From: Euglena gracilis
Taxonomy: Eukaryota; Euglenida; Euglenophyceae; Euglenales
Reading direction: 5' to 3'
DNA length: 64,000 bases
NCBI GenBank assembly: GCA_039621445.1
Contig: CP154956.1
Coordinates: 39,334,553 to 39,398,552, forward strand
A program made the translations under genes and the position numbers. The notes beneath the pieces were generated by a model. It saw only the letters and a list, made by a program, of their open reading frames with translations. It was not told the origin of the DNA and searched no databases. This document shows positions 1 through 10,670 of the stretch, in pieces. The stretch's first letter is position 1, and every line of letters begins with the position of its first letter.

Positions 1-121
1 AGCAAATAAAAGACTGGCCCAGGAAAAAACATAGAGGCTGTGAAAGGAAAGGAATGGCAAAGGACCACAAAAATGCAGCATTTTGCGAATTCTTTTTTTG
101 ATAAATTCCGATCATCATAAC

Positions 122-455
122 CATACCATTGCTTAACACCTGTCCTACCCCACCCCCTGGGGAGGGTGACTGACTGGTTTTTTTCAGAGTGATTGACTGG
201 TTTTTTGGCCAAGAGCCCCCTCCCCCCGGGTGGGGTAGGCCCAAAAATGAAAAGTGGCTCGCCTGGCGCCGAAGGCGCGGGAAATTTTTTGGATTTTTTT
301 GAGACTTTTTGGCAAATGTTCATTGCCCCCTGAAGAGTGGCCGATCCCCCCCGGGGGGGGGGTAAAGTGACTGACTAATTTTTTTCGGAAAAAGTGACTG
401 ACTGGTTTTTTCAGAGTGGAAAGTGACCCCCCCTCCCCATAAGAAGATTTCATAA
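122..455. mobile_element. Family A palindromic MITE, right end missing
   Basis: Starts with CATACCATTGCTTA, the terminal repeat shared with the copies at 932, 42833 and 59017. Inside are C-run/G-run palindromes, repeated 'gtgactgactgg' blocks and a GGCGCC-gaa-GGCGC core hairpin near 264. The right terminal repeat is absent: after the 'ggaaagtgacccccc' block the sequence runs into unrelated DNA near 455. Confidence 0.7.
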
Positions 456-465
456 AAAGTGACAA

Positions 466-716
466 TTTACCCCCCCCCCCCTCCCCCGTCCACCGACCAC
501 CCCTATGCACCGACCACCCCCCGGTCGGGGACTGCAGGTTTGGGGGGGGTGCGTATGCCCACTCGTCGGGGGGTTGTAGGTGGCTTTGAGAATGTTTTTG
601 GCACGCAGTCCTGTGACCACCCCCCTGGTTGGGTGTCTTAGGTTGGGGTGAGCATATAACCCCCCCCCCCCTGGTTGGGGGTTGTAGGAACCCGGTCGGT
701 GGACAAGGGGGGGGGT
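466..716. mobile_element. Family B-like C/G palindromic element
   Basis: Left end is a long C run followed by 'gtccaccgacc'; right end is 'ggtcggtggacaag' followed by a G run and 'tag', its inverted complement. The same signature (C run, gtccaacgac ... gtcgttggac, G run) ends the elements at 60166 and 60985. No clean target-site duplication was found. Confidence 0.5.
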
Positions 717-931
717 AGTTTTCTGAGGTCTTTTTTTGATTCAAAAATGAATTTTTACTCAAGACTTTTTTTTTGCATTTTTATAAAATCGCACCTGGGA
801 GTATTGGGCCTGTGTGAAATTGGTATGGACAAAACTGGATGAACAAAATCCCTCCAACTTTTTTTTGCCAGTTTTGGTCTCCAAGTTTTTCTGTAAATAA
901 TCTGGAGAACACATTACCATTGTCTCATGAT

Positions 932-1269
932 CAGACCATTGCTTAACACCTGTCCCACCCCACCCCCCGGGGGGGGGTGACTGACTGGTTTTTTCAGAGT
1001 GACTGACTGGTTTTTTGGCCGTGAGCCCCCCTCCCCCTGGGGGTGGGGTAGGCCAGAAATCACCCAAAAGTGGCTGAGTGGCCAACCGGCGCCGAAGGCG
1101 CCGGCGAAAATTTTGGCAAGAAATGGCCTCGAAAGGCAAAAAAGTGACTGGTTTTCCTGAGTGGCCGACCCCCCCCCCCCGGGGGGTAAAGTGACTGACT
1201 GGCTTGGCCGAAAAAAAGTGACTGACTGGTTCCCTCCCCCCCCCCCGGAGGTCGTTAAGCAATGGTATG
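932..1269. mobile_element. Family A MITE, complete, with 8-bp target-site duplication
   Basis: Terminal inverted repeats are CAGACCATTGCTTA on the left and the complement of CATACCATTGCTTA on the right. It is flanked by perfect 8-bp direct repeats CTCATGAT (924-931 and 1270-1277). Internal order: C/G palindrome, 'gactgactgg' blocks, GGCGCC-gaa-GGCGCC hairpin near 1087, second set of blocks, C/G palindrome. No coding capacity. An 8-bp duplication and CA-G ends fit hAT-like transposition, which is an inference. Confidence 0.85.
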
Positions 1270-1684
1270 CTCATGATATTAACCAAACTGGCGCCAATTT
1301 GGAGGTCACAAATTAGAGGATGAATATTCACATTTTTGGTTTGGGTCACTCCTGATGGGGTTTCCCAATTCGTCCCAGAAATCTTTTTGAGATTTCCTGA
1401 TTCCTCCATTTTTTGCCATTTTGGCGGAGACTGCCAATCATCTTTTTTTTGGCTCCACTTTTTGCTCACCCAATCCCCCCCCCCCCGTATGCTCTTGCAT
1501 CTTTTTGGTGGCTTTTTCATCTCTGTGATGAAGAAGGTGTGATGGGCAGGTGGGCATGGCATATGTGTGATTTTAATGAGCAGCAAGCAACAAGACATGG
1601 CCGGGTATGGAGTCATTTTGGGTGTTGTGCTTGCTTTCAATGGCAGAGATAGTCTGGCACAACTTCAGGACTCCCCCCTCGCAG
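1270..1684. other. Non-coding stretch before a membrane exon
   Basis: T-rich with a C run near 1478. Short open frames have no protein-like composition. Probably intron or intergenic DNA upstream of the exon at 1685. Confidence 0.4.
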
Positions 1685-1847
1685 GAGCGGCGCCAGCCCT
1701 TGGGCTTTGCCCCACACAAAGCCGTTGCACTCCATTTTGTTCTTCTGCTGCGAGACGTGGTGTTATTCCCCCTCTTCTTCATCCTGCTTGCGACGGCATA
1801 CCGCCTGCCCAATGTCCTCTCCCGCATTACTGACCAGTTCTCTCTCC
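1685..1847 (+). CDS. Exon of an unidentified multi-pass membrane protein
   Basis: Follows a 'cccctcgcag' acceptor and reads ERRQPLGFAPHKAVALHF..., with a hydrophobic segment (VVLFPLFFILLATAY) followed by RLPNVL. Candidate donor gtcagc at 1848. The pattern 'D, about 16 hydrophobic residues, Y/W-R-x-P' recurs in the exons at 9037, 13186 and 13592, so this is likely a repeated membrane module of the same kind of protein. Homology not recognised. GC content is clearly above the flanks, as for other exons here. Exon limits are inferred. Confidence 0.6.
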
Positions 1848-4800
1848 GTCAGCTTTGGCTGTGGGGACCACATTTTTTATTTTGTAACATTAAATTTTCA
1901 TCTCATTAAATAAGAAAATGCGTGGACACACACACACACACACTTGTTACATTCATTTTTTTTTACCATTTGTGTTTTTTCCCTGTTATTTTTTGATAAA
2001 TCCTGAGAACTGTTTTGATTTTTGAAAAATTCCGCATTTTGTACTTAGGACCAAAGTTTTTTGCCTACAACCAAAATATTTGGTGGTTTTTTAATTTTTT
2101 TTTCATGGTGGGTTTGTAAAGTTTTTGATTCAGTGTGTTTCTAAATTTTCAAAATCATGTTTCATTTCGGCATTTTGTGTCCCATTTGTGCACCCCAAAC
2201 ACATAAAATCGCATTGCGTGTTTTTGCGATTTTTTGGGGGGGGGCTTGCATCATGTTTTCCGAGGGTCCATGTTGTACCCCTCACTAATTAGTTTTTCTG
2301 ATAGAAAAGCAGCTCTGTTCATGTATCAGATGAATGGCAAGAAAATATCAAAATATCAATTGTCCCCTGATTTGTTCTGAAAACCCCTCCAAGCTTGTAA
2401 TTTAAGGACTCCAAATTATGTCAGGGTGACACCCAAGAGGGAATGGAGGGCACTGCTGTTGGATTGCATTTGCAAGGAGGAGCTAAACAGATTCTCTTTT
2501 CTGCTTTGACTTTGGGAGGATGGAGTGTGCAGCTGGTGAAAACATCAACTTACCAATCTCACCACACCCAATACATCTCGGCTTTTAGGAAATGTCTTAT
2601 AACATTTTTTTTCAAAATTTTGGGGCATCTTTTGAAGGGTTTGAGATGCTTTGCCAAATATTCTGGGATGCTTTGTCTAATTTTTGGGGATTTCATCAGG
2701 GTGGTGGTGCTTTCGGTGAACAGAAAGTGGGACCCCCAGCACACCCCCAGTGAATTTGAGAGCCAAAAAATGGACGTTTCCCCCCCCCAAGGAGCTGAGG
2801 AGCTCCGGATGTCAATTTTGGCCAAGTTACTGCTCTGCACTGTCCCACCCCTCCTCGAGACCCCATGTGGCTGCAACTGCTTTTGCGTTGCAAGCTCTTC
2901 AAAAGGGGGGAAAATATTGTGTTCATTCTTTTGAGGGAGAAGAGTCGTGCACAACTAGTGAAACTGGATCGTTAGTTCTTGTCCATCAACCTTGGTACAG
3001 AAGGTGCTACTGTTGGGTCTTTCTCTCTGCTTTAGGACTTCAACCATTCCTGGGGCTAAATGCAAACAGCTTTTCCAGAGAATTTTGAGAGAACGTTCCA
3101 AGAATTTCCATGAAATATACCAAAGTTGTTTTTTTTACAAGTCGTCCCAAATTTCATTGCCCCCCTTTGCTTTGCAAGCACAAAGGGATGTGTTCTTGGA
3201 GAGCGGGGGTGGGGATTGGGGGGGGTCCTGGGAGGGACCTGACGGGTTGCTCTGGCACTCCAAAGTTGCCCCCTCATCTGTGGGGTCAACGCGTCTTTAC
3301 GTGTTAAAGGACGCGTCAACGCGTCCTTTAACTTTTAAGTTTAACTTTTTAATCTTAAGTTTGATCATTCAGCCGGACGGCTCGTTGGCCCCCCTATCCT
3401 GTCTGAGGCAACATGCCTCCCGAGCCTATTGGACCCGCAGCTGTGGCCTGGCCTGTTGGGTCTAATGTGCCGGGGGGGGGGTCGACAAATTGTCATAAAA
3501 TTTTTGATGAAGACCGCCACATGAAGAGTGACTGGGATACTTTTTCATACGCATGGATTGCATCACGAACCCCTTCAAGTTTGAAACTCCAGGGGGAACT
3601 GCCCCAACTCTTGCAAACGAAAGCCGGACCCCACCCCGCAAGTGGTTGTTGTCTCAGCCACGGTGACGTTCCTGCCGAACAACACTTGGCGCATCGACGT
3701 TTCGGGGTTAAAACCTGCAGATTTCGTCGTCAAGCAGGTTTGATTGCAACTGTGTTGAAGAAAACAAATTCCAGGGGGGGGGGAGCGTTTGCATCCTCTA
3801 TGGTATTGTTTGAAGAATCAGTATTTCCAAAATGGGAGCGGGGAGCGGCATTTGTACCCAAAATGGCCTGACATGACCAAAACTGCCTGTGGAAATCCTG
3901 GACAAATCCTTGAAATGCCGTGGAAAAATTCTGGAGCACACTCAGAATGAGTGATGAAAATTTAGATGATTGAACCCTCGTGAGATATTTTTTCTGGATG
4001 TGGGTGGGTGGATTTGGGCCCAGAAAAAGTGCCTACCGGGGTCATTAAGTGAATCTATGTTGCCAAAAGACGTGCATGGGAGCGTTCCTTGCCTTATCTC
4101 CTGGGGTGGAGGGGGGAAATTCACCCAAAGTTGAGACCCGTGCTTCGTTTCTGTCATGGTTCGGTGTGCCAAGGGGGCCCCACCCAGCCTTGATTGGTGC
4201 CATATATGTTGCATACAAATTACTTTTGTGTGTTCAGTTTTGGCATCATTTTATGACTTGTTTGGTCCGGGCTTCAGCTTCGTCCGGTCCCCCAGACCCC
4301 TGAACAAAAGCAAACGTCACCCTGAGCAATACTTCAAAAAATAAAATTCCAAAAATGACTCCCCAGTTTTTTTTGTGACCCCCCCCGTTGAAGGTTTACG
4401 GACCCCCACCCAACAAAAATGAGAAAAACTGCCAAATTTCGGTGCGATGTGCCGGAGAGAACACTCGCCTTTTTGGGCGGTGCAGCTGAATTCAAGACCT
4501 CCCTCCCGCCTGTCACTGCCCAGTCACTGTTGTCGTCGGTTCGTCGTGAACTCCCTCGGGCTTTTCTTGTTTGCTTTTGAGTTTTTTTGAAGTCTCTTTT
4601 CTCTGGCTGATTTCGGCCAGACTGATTTGTGATGTGGCACCAACTCCACGGGGAGGGAGGGGTGCCTGCTTGGGCAGGCACCAAAAAACACCAGGTTGAC
4701 GCCCCCCCCCTGTGTGCGCTGTGGCTGTTTGTTTGGTGCCTTAACACGATTTCCTCTTCTGGCCTGGCCTTGTTTTTTTTCACCTCTCTCTGGCCCTTTT

Positions 4801-5837
4801 TGTGTGCGTAGAGGCGACCCCCCAGGGGGGATCTGGCAAAAGTGCCTGGGCACTTGTCAAGGCACTCCAGCGCAGAAGGTGCTGAAGCCCCATTTTTGGG
4901 CCTTTGCGGCCCACCACCAGGCAGGCATTGACCATCCGCTGCTGCCAGTCTGCCAGGCAATTTAGGGCACTCGGAGACCCCCCTCTCCGGGTTGATGAAA
5001 TCCAGCCTGTTTTAGGCCTAAAGATGTCCAAAATCTCTTCACACTCATCTGTGTGGAAGCAGCCAAGGACAAAATGTGGGATAGGACTGCTGCCAGAAAT
5101 TTGGGTAACCAGTGCCAATCACAATTTTTTTTGTCTGCATCTGCCTGTGCTTTGTCTATGCAAGTTTGCACTGAATTTCTTTTGAACAATTTGTTATTTG
5201 CATTTTTGGGTTTTTGGGGGAGGTTATTGAGGCGCTGTAAGAAAAGTAAACGCCTGACTTCCCAAACTTGTTAAGGGGAGGCTCCCCCACATTACGCCTA
5301 AAACCTGGACCACTCTTTATATGTGACCGCAAACACATTCTTTGATGGGTTTTAAATCAGGTTTTCAAGGTTCCTGATGCGCCAGGTTTTTCAGGACCCC
5401 TGTAGGTCGAGTTCAGCTTTACCCCCCCCCCCCCCCCGAGAGTACCCTGATATCTGGATGTTAAAGTCCAGGGATAAGAATTTCCCTGCAGCCCTTTGCG
5501 CCAGAAACCTTTTTTTTGGGTTTGTTTTGTTTGAGATATTTTTTTTGGGCAAACCATTTTGGCTCTGTGCTTCGTGCCTGGCCGAATGTCAGTCATTTTC
5601 TTTGTGCCATTGTTTGGTTATGGCAGGTGAGGTGGGGGGGGGGGAGGGGATATTTCACCCCCTCCTCTTCTTGGGTTGGACCCGGACAACCGACAGGTTG
5701 TGCGCCCATTGGCTGACGGATATTGAGGCAAGCCTGGAGCGGTTCACGCTTCCTGACTCACTGTGTGAGCCTGGACACAGTGAGAGAGACACCCCCAGCA
5801 GAGGGCAATGCAGCGGCTGCTTTGCTCCGTTTTGCAG
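1848..5837. other. Non-coding region with simple repeats and C/G palindromes
   Basis: Mostly T-rich with C or G runs. Contains a short CA repeat (about 1925-1942) and a perfect hairpin at 3303-3332. A stretch at 4790-4900 (gcctgggcac...aaggcactccagcgcagaaggtgc) resembles decayed family C. Open frames here have the skewed composition expected from C and G runs. I support no exon with confidence. Confidence 0.4.
3303..3332. repeat. Perfect 13-bp hairpin with 4-nt loop
   Basis: Arms GTTAAAGGACGCG and CGCGTCCTTTAAC around a TCAA loop, followed by an A/T-rich tract. Perfect arms suggest a recent or maintained structure. No flanking duplication was seen. Confidence 0.7.
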
Positions 5838-5990
5838 GTGTGGCTGGACGTGGTTGGGCCAGAGTTCTGGGCCTCCGTGCAAAGTCGCATGGGCCGCGCT
5901 GCCAGGCTGGGGCCCAAGGCGCTGGTCAAGGGATTGATGCGCGGAATGGGAGGGGAGGATCCCCGTTGGAATGCCGGAGATATTGGGAAC
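5838..5990 (+). CDS. Exon, unidentified protein (membrane gene region)
   Basis: 51 codons in phase 0 between a 'ccgttttgcag' acceptor and the donor gtgcag. Begins VWLDVVGPEFWASVQSRMGR and ends near DPRWNAGDIGN; mixed charged and hydrophobic composition. The next supported exons (6739, 7373) also start and end in phase 0, which fits one transcript. No family recognised. The stretch 5620-5780 upstream is open but not convincing. Confidence 0.55.
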
Positions 5991-6513
5991 GTGCAGTCTG
6001 TCTGCTCGAACGTTGATTCGCATTTATTTGGCCACTGTTTCAAAGTTCATTCATCTGACACTACCCCTAATGAATTTGGGGGAAAAAATCGAGAAAGTGA
6101 ACTGATTGAAAAAATCAATAAGTTAAAATACATAGTGAAGAGCTTTGTGAAAACAGTCTTTTGCATCATTTACTTGAGTTCTATCCCTCACCGAAATATG
6201 ATGTGTGTATTCCATGTTTGGAGAGTTGCAAGCTGCCTGTGAAAATGTCACACAAAGTGGGTGCCTTTTGGTGGGGCCAACAACGTCAGGGTTGGGCCTC
6301 AAAAGCTTGAAAGTCGGCAATTGTTTGCCCTAAAATTCAAAGTTTTTCTCTTTGTGATTTGGACCATGGGATTTTCTCCCCAGGACAATTTGCCCCAGTC
6401 TGCTGCCAGTTGCCCTCCTTTCTCGCTCTATGCTCCCTGTGGCTCTCTGCCCAAGTCATTTCTCCTCCACCGTGTTGCAGCCGGGCCAAACCGAATTCGA
6501 GGCGTGTCAGTAA

Positions 6514-6516
6514 TGA

Positions 6517-6611
<95 letters not shown>
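6514..6611. repeat. (ATC)n microsatellite, about 32 units
   Basis: Uninterrupted trinucleotide repeat. In two frames it gives poly-His or poly-Ser, which creates spurious open frames. Lies between exons 5838-5990 and 6739-6837, so it is probably intronic. Confidence 0.95.
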
Positions 6612-6612
<1 letters not shown>

Positions 6613-6738
6613 TTCATGGCATCTGATAACAGATTAAGAGCAAGTATTCAAAATGAAAAGTTCAACAAACACAACTTGGTTTTTCGGGATTGGACAAAAG
6701 GTCATTTGGCGGTTGTTGTGCCACACCTCCCTTTTCAG

Positions 6739-6837
6739 GTCACCGTCCACCTGCAGAGCAAGATCAAGCCCAGCACCATCAGCAAGAAATTGGCGCTCCT
6801 GGGCCACACATTTGCCAGCAATTTACCCCCCCCCCCG
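6739..6837 (+). CDS. Exon, unidentified protein
   Basis: 33 codons, phase 0 to phase 0. Acceptor 'ctcccttttcag'; begins VTVHLQSKIKPSTISKKLAL; ends after a proline run at a candidate donor gtttac. A basic, soluble-looking stretch. Alternatively the coding part stops near GHTFASNL and the C run is intronic. Confidence 0.5.
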
Positions 6838-7372
6838 GTTTACCCTGCTTGGCCCCCCCTCTTCCTTTCATGCAAAAATTGCCTCCCCCCCAAAAATTGG
6901 CCCTGGGCTTTGCCTCCCCTTTGTCCAAGACACATGGTGTCGTTGACACCCCACCACCCCCTGTGTTAACAACTCATTTCCGGGACACCACGTGGTATTT
7001 GTCATTGAAGTACTGAGACGTTGACACCCCTGTGTTCAATGGCCCATTTCTGAAACATTGCTGTGTGTTGGACAAGGAGGGGGGAGCAATTGGCAACCTT
7101 GGTCACATTTTTCGGCTATTTGGCCATTTTTTGCACTCTGCGCCCAGTGCAAAATTGGCCGAATTCGCCGTGCAAACTTGGCCCCCAGGTTGACCCCCTG
7201 TTCTGACGCCTAATTGTGGCCCGGGCCAAGCTCTTGGGGGGGGGTAGGTACCTTGTCCTCCTTTGAAGAGGACGACAAAAACTATTTTCCGTCGAATTTG
7301 GATTTTTATTTGCACTGTCTTTCGGCAACCACAAGCCTTACAAAGAAGTGAAATGAGAACTTCCCATTTCAG

Positions 7373-7462
7373 CATTTGTGTGCCTTAGATCACGCGGCAC
7401 CAGTGGAGCTGGTTTTGACATACGATGACCAGACGGGCACCCTCTTCTCCATCAAGACCTCC
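7373..7462 (+). CDS. Exon, unidentified protein
   Basis: 30 codons in phase 0 between 'acttcccatttcag' and donor gtgcat. Contains VELVLTYDDQTGTLFSIKTS, which looks like beta strands. The phase matches the exon at 6739. The open frame continues past the proposed donor, so the 3' limit is uncertain. Confidence 0.5.
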
Positions 7463-8506
7463 GTGCATCCAGCGTCGCCCCCACTTCCTTCACGGCAGTC
7501 CGGTGGTTTATGTGCAAGGTGTAGTAACTGTTGCCTGCGTCTGCTTGGATGCCATTTGTTCAGACGTTATTTTATCATTGTGGCCAGGCCTCACCTCCGT
7601 TCTGATTCAAAATTGGTAACACCACCTGTAACCTGACCCAACCCCCACGGTGCTCCAGAGGTAAGCACCTCCCCCTCCAGAAAATTGTCACCTGACAGGT
7701 CTTCCAAAGCCGAGGACCCTGACAGCTTTCTGTTGCGACAAGTTGGCCGGTGCCAGAGATCTTTTGGCTGCTTTCGCTGAGCCTTTGTGGGCCCGTTTGC
7801 CGAGAATTGGCGATCACCTTCTCCAGTTGAGATTCCAACCATAGATCCACTTTCTTCCCAGGCCCAAACCCAGCCACCCTCTTTTTTTTGACCCCCCCGT
7901 CAACTCACCCCACCCCAAAACTCATAAAACGGCCGATAACCCTTGATAAAATTCCGGCCCGGCCATTGGTGAGGCGGCACTGACCAATGGTATGGCACAC
8001 CCCCCAGGGGGGGGGGTGGCCCCAACCCACTCACCCACTATTCCACGGGGATACCCCCCCCACCTGTCCTTATATCGAACCCTGGATGCGGTCGCGCAGG
8101 TGTTGAATGGAGCTATCATTCTAACCAATTGTGTTTCATGCTTCATGCCAGGCAAAGAAAAGATAATTTTGCCACTTCGCTCGTAAAAGGGACGACATTT
8201 GGCCGAAGACCCAGGATTGTTTACTAAATTGGGAGGCCATTTTGGGTATCCGGCCGATTGCATTCCGTTTCCTGGTGCAGTTGAGCTGGGTTCTTTGCCG
8301 CGTCCATTCCTCAAACCGATTTCATCCGGGGCTCAACCCCAGACAGGCTCGTACCCCGCCCTTTCCCAAACAGCACAAACACGTCTCCATATCGTCGCAC
8401 GCTTCAATGGCTTATGATTGTTGAGGGTTGTCTTATTGGGGGGGGGTAACACATCTCGTACTGGACTAATGAAGAAATGACCACCGGAAAACCCCCAGAC
8501 AGTCAG

Positions 8507-8734
8507 CCTCCGCCTCTCCGGCTGTGCCTCCCGTTCCGCTTGGGCCGCCGCTGCCCGGGAGAGCTGGCCCTCCTGGTGGAGCACGGCGGCGGCTTCCAGG
8601 GCGTCCACGACGCGGAGGGGGGCCCCGCCCTCCCCGAGCAGCCCCCCGCCGCGCCGGGCCCGCCCTGCCAGCGCCTGTGCGACGTGTTCCACGTCGTGGT
8701 CGCCTGCCCGGGGCCCCCCTCCACGGTCGGGAGG
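8507..8734 (+). CDS. Exon, unidentified protein (GC-rich, 76 codons)
   Basis: Clean exon: acceptor 'cccagacagtcag', 76 codons in phase 0, consensus donor gtgagt. Begins PPPLRLCLPFRLGRRCPGEL; continues LVEHGGGFQGVHDAEGG; ends with CDVFHVVVACPGPPSTVGR. The abrupt rise in GC content over its T-rich flanks supports coding. Cysteines and mixed hydrophobic runs suggest a folded, possibly extracellular domain. No homologue recognised. Confidence 0.65.
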
Positions 8735-9036
8735 GTGAGTGCCATGGCCAACCTGCTCGATGGCCCGGGGCTACCATGGACCTCTCCAGGACGAGGGCCG
8801 TCCCCGCAGCTCCATCAGTTCCATCAGTGAGGGACGGTCTCTTTCTTTTCCCTCCTCAAGGTCTCCCTTTCAGCCCCTGATGGACTCGCCGGGGAAGCGA
8901 AACCCAGTCCCAAAACGAAATGTGCCGGGACAGCGGACGTTCCGTGCCGCTTTTTTGTGTTGAGAACAAGGCGGTTTGCACGGGGCTTCTCTTCACCCAG
9001 AGGGAGCCCCCCCCTCCCCCCGGGTCTCAAAGGCAG

Positions 9037-9273
9037 CCTGGTGGACGCTTCGTCCGGGTGGGGCCCTGCCGCCGGGAGTTCGCCCAGCTGCTGCTCGATG
9101 CGCTGGCGGTGGCGGCGGGCGGCGTCCTGCTCCTGCTGTTCCCCTGGCGAGCCTTCTGGTGTCTCCGACGGATGACGGAGCCCCCCGATGCCCGTGCACA
9201 GAGGCGCCTCCTCTCCCACCTCCTCGTGGCCCGCGAGCGCCATCAATGGGTCCCCACCCGTGACCCATCGCAA
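9037..9273 (+). CDS. Exon with transmembrane segment, unidentified membrane protein
   Basis: Acceptor 'aaaggcag'. Reads PGGRFVRVGPCRREFAQLLL, then a hydrophobic run (DALAVAAGGVLLLLFPWRAF) and a basic loop (CLRRM), then an acidic/basic helix (AQRRLLSHLLVARERHQ). It has the 'D, hydrophobic run, W-R' pattern of the repeated module. The 3' limit is uncertain: a donor at gtgtctcc (9159) would end the exon right after the membrane segment. Confidence 0.55.
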
Positions 9274-9805
9274 TGTTCCCTCGTTGTTGTTTTTTGAGAG
9301 CTTGGTGACCTGGGGGGGGGGGGAGATGGGAGAGCGGTGGGTAGGTGGGTGGGTGGGTGGGTTGTCCCCTCCTCCCGGGTCCTAAAAAAAGTGCTTTTCA
9401 ACTTTCCCAAACGCGCCCCAACAAGGGACTCTTATTCCACCGCCCCACGTCGATCCCCCAGCAGCAAATCGTACCAAAACCAGGGGGTGTGTGGGCTGTC
9501 GCCCGCCCTTCTGCGAAGGTTTGCGGTTCGACCGTTGTCCACGTGGCACTTCCCAGCCAAGGGATGCTCCGGGACAAATCTGACGCCATGTGATTCCAAA
9601 GTGACAATCATGTGTTGTGGCAACAACAACAAAGAAGATGTTGAAGCATCTTGCAAGGTTGCACCTTGTTCGCTTTTTTTTTCTTGCGTTTCTCTTTTCT
9701 TTTTTTTCCTTCCCCCCCTTTTTTTTATCTTGCAAACACTGTTTTGTTATGTCTTTTTGAGGGAAAAAAACAATGATCGACAAGTTATTGTTAAATGAAT
9801 GGCAT

Positions 9806-10081
9806 CCTCCAACTAAATGCCCCCCCCCCGGGGGCATTTAGTTGGATCAGGGGGTTCCAATTTTTTTGCGTTATTGAACGAATAGGGTTACGGTTAAGAG
9901 TTAGGGTTAGGGTCCATAACAATCCATAACACTAATTTATGGATTAGTGTTAGGTGTACAAGTTTGGCCTGAAGTTAGGCCGAGTTCGTAACCCTAACCC
10001 TACTGCATCATTAACACAAAAGAATTTTTGGTACCCCCTGATCCAACTACATGCCCTCCCGGGGGGCCATTTAGTTGGAGG
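9806..10081. mobile_element. Foldback element with telomere-like interior
   Basis: Ends are inverted copies: CCTCCAACTAAATGC on the left and the complement of CCTCCAACTAAATGG on the right. Each end also folds on itself (ccaactaaatgc ... gcatttagttgg around a C/G run). The interior carries gttagggttaggg on one side and ccctaaccct on the other, again inverted. No coding capacity and no clear target-site duplication. Confidence 0.7.
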
Positions 10082-10426
10082 CTGCCAAATGAACCACCCT
10101 TTTGACGATGAAGATGTTCAAAAGAATCATTTGCATTTTGGATCCATTTGATGGGCGGTGTCATTGCATCCCCCCTCTGCTCCCTTTTGGGCGAGGTTGG
10201 GGCTCAGTTGATGCCAGTGTCTCCAAATGAAGGTCCTTTGTGCCACCTGTGGCATGTGGTGCAGGCAGACATCAACGCGGTGCACCGATGTTCGACATTG
10301 GAAGTAGACTTGGTTTTGAAATCGGCACCCCCAAGCATTTGGGCTTGACCGTTGATTTCCCCGGTCCCCAACAGCGGCCCAACCATTCCCGCCTCCTCAC
10401 CCAAACCTTTCCGGGTTTACAAACAG

Positions 10427-10670
10427 GAGCCTACCCGCGGCCTACGCCGGAGGCTCTGGCCCACTACACGCGGCAGGCGAAGGAGCTGATCCAACAGGTG
10501 GCGGCAGAGGGCCACCCCGCCGAGTACGCCGCCCTGTTGGAAGCCGGCCACGACCAGGTCGTCCGCCTGACGCTGCCCTATGCCTGGGCAGGCTTCCCCT
10601 GCGGAGGCGTGGCGGCCTGCAGCGAGGTTGCGGGGGCCGAACTGTGCGTGGGTTTCGTGCCGGGGCTGCG
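10427..10670 (+). CDS. Exon, unidentified protein
   Basis: Acceptor 'gtttacaaacag'; begins with two bases of a split codon, then AYPRPTPEALAHYTRQAKEL and a helical stretch (IQQVAAEGHPAEYAALLEAG), ending near CVGFVPGLR at donor gtgacc with two bases left over. Well-balanced composition and high GC support coding. No family recognised. Confidence 0.6.

Noticed and set aside
184-1640. Long minus-strand frames rich in Pro, Gly and 'SHF' repeats
   Set aside because: They follow family A and B elements; C and G runs lack stop codons and give Pro/Gly frames by composition.
4334-4960. 208-codon minus-strand frame
   Set aside because: No recognisable protein, skewed composition, no supporting exon signals; overlaps a decayed family C-like stretch.
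6261-6637. Open frames with poly-His and poly-Ser
   Set aside because: They are translations of the (ATC)n microsatellite; flanks have no coding character.
9890-10010. TTAGGG-like repeats as a chromosome end
   Set aside because: Only two units each way, inverted and inside a foldback element, with genes on both sides.
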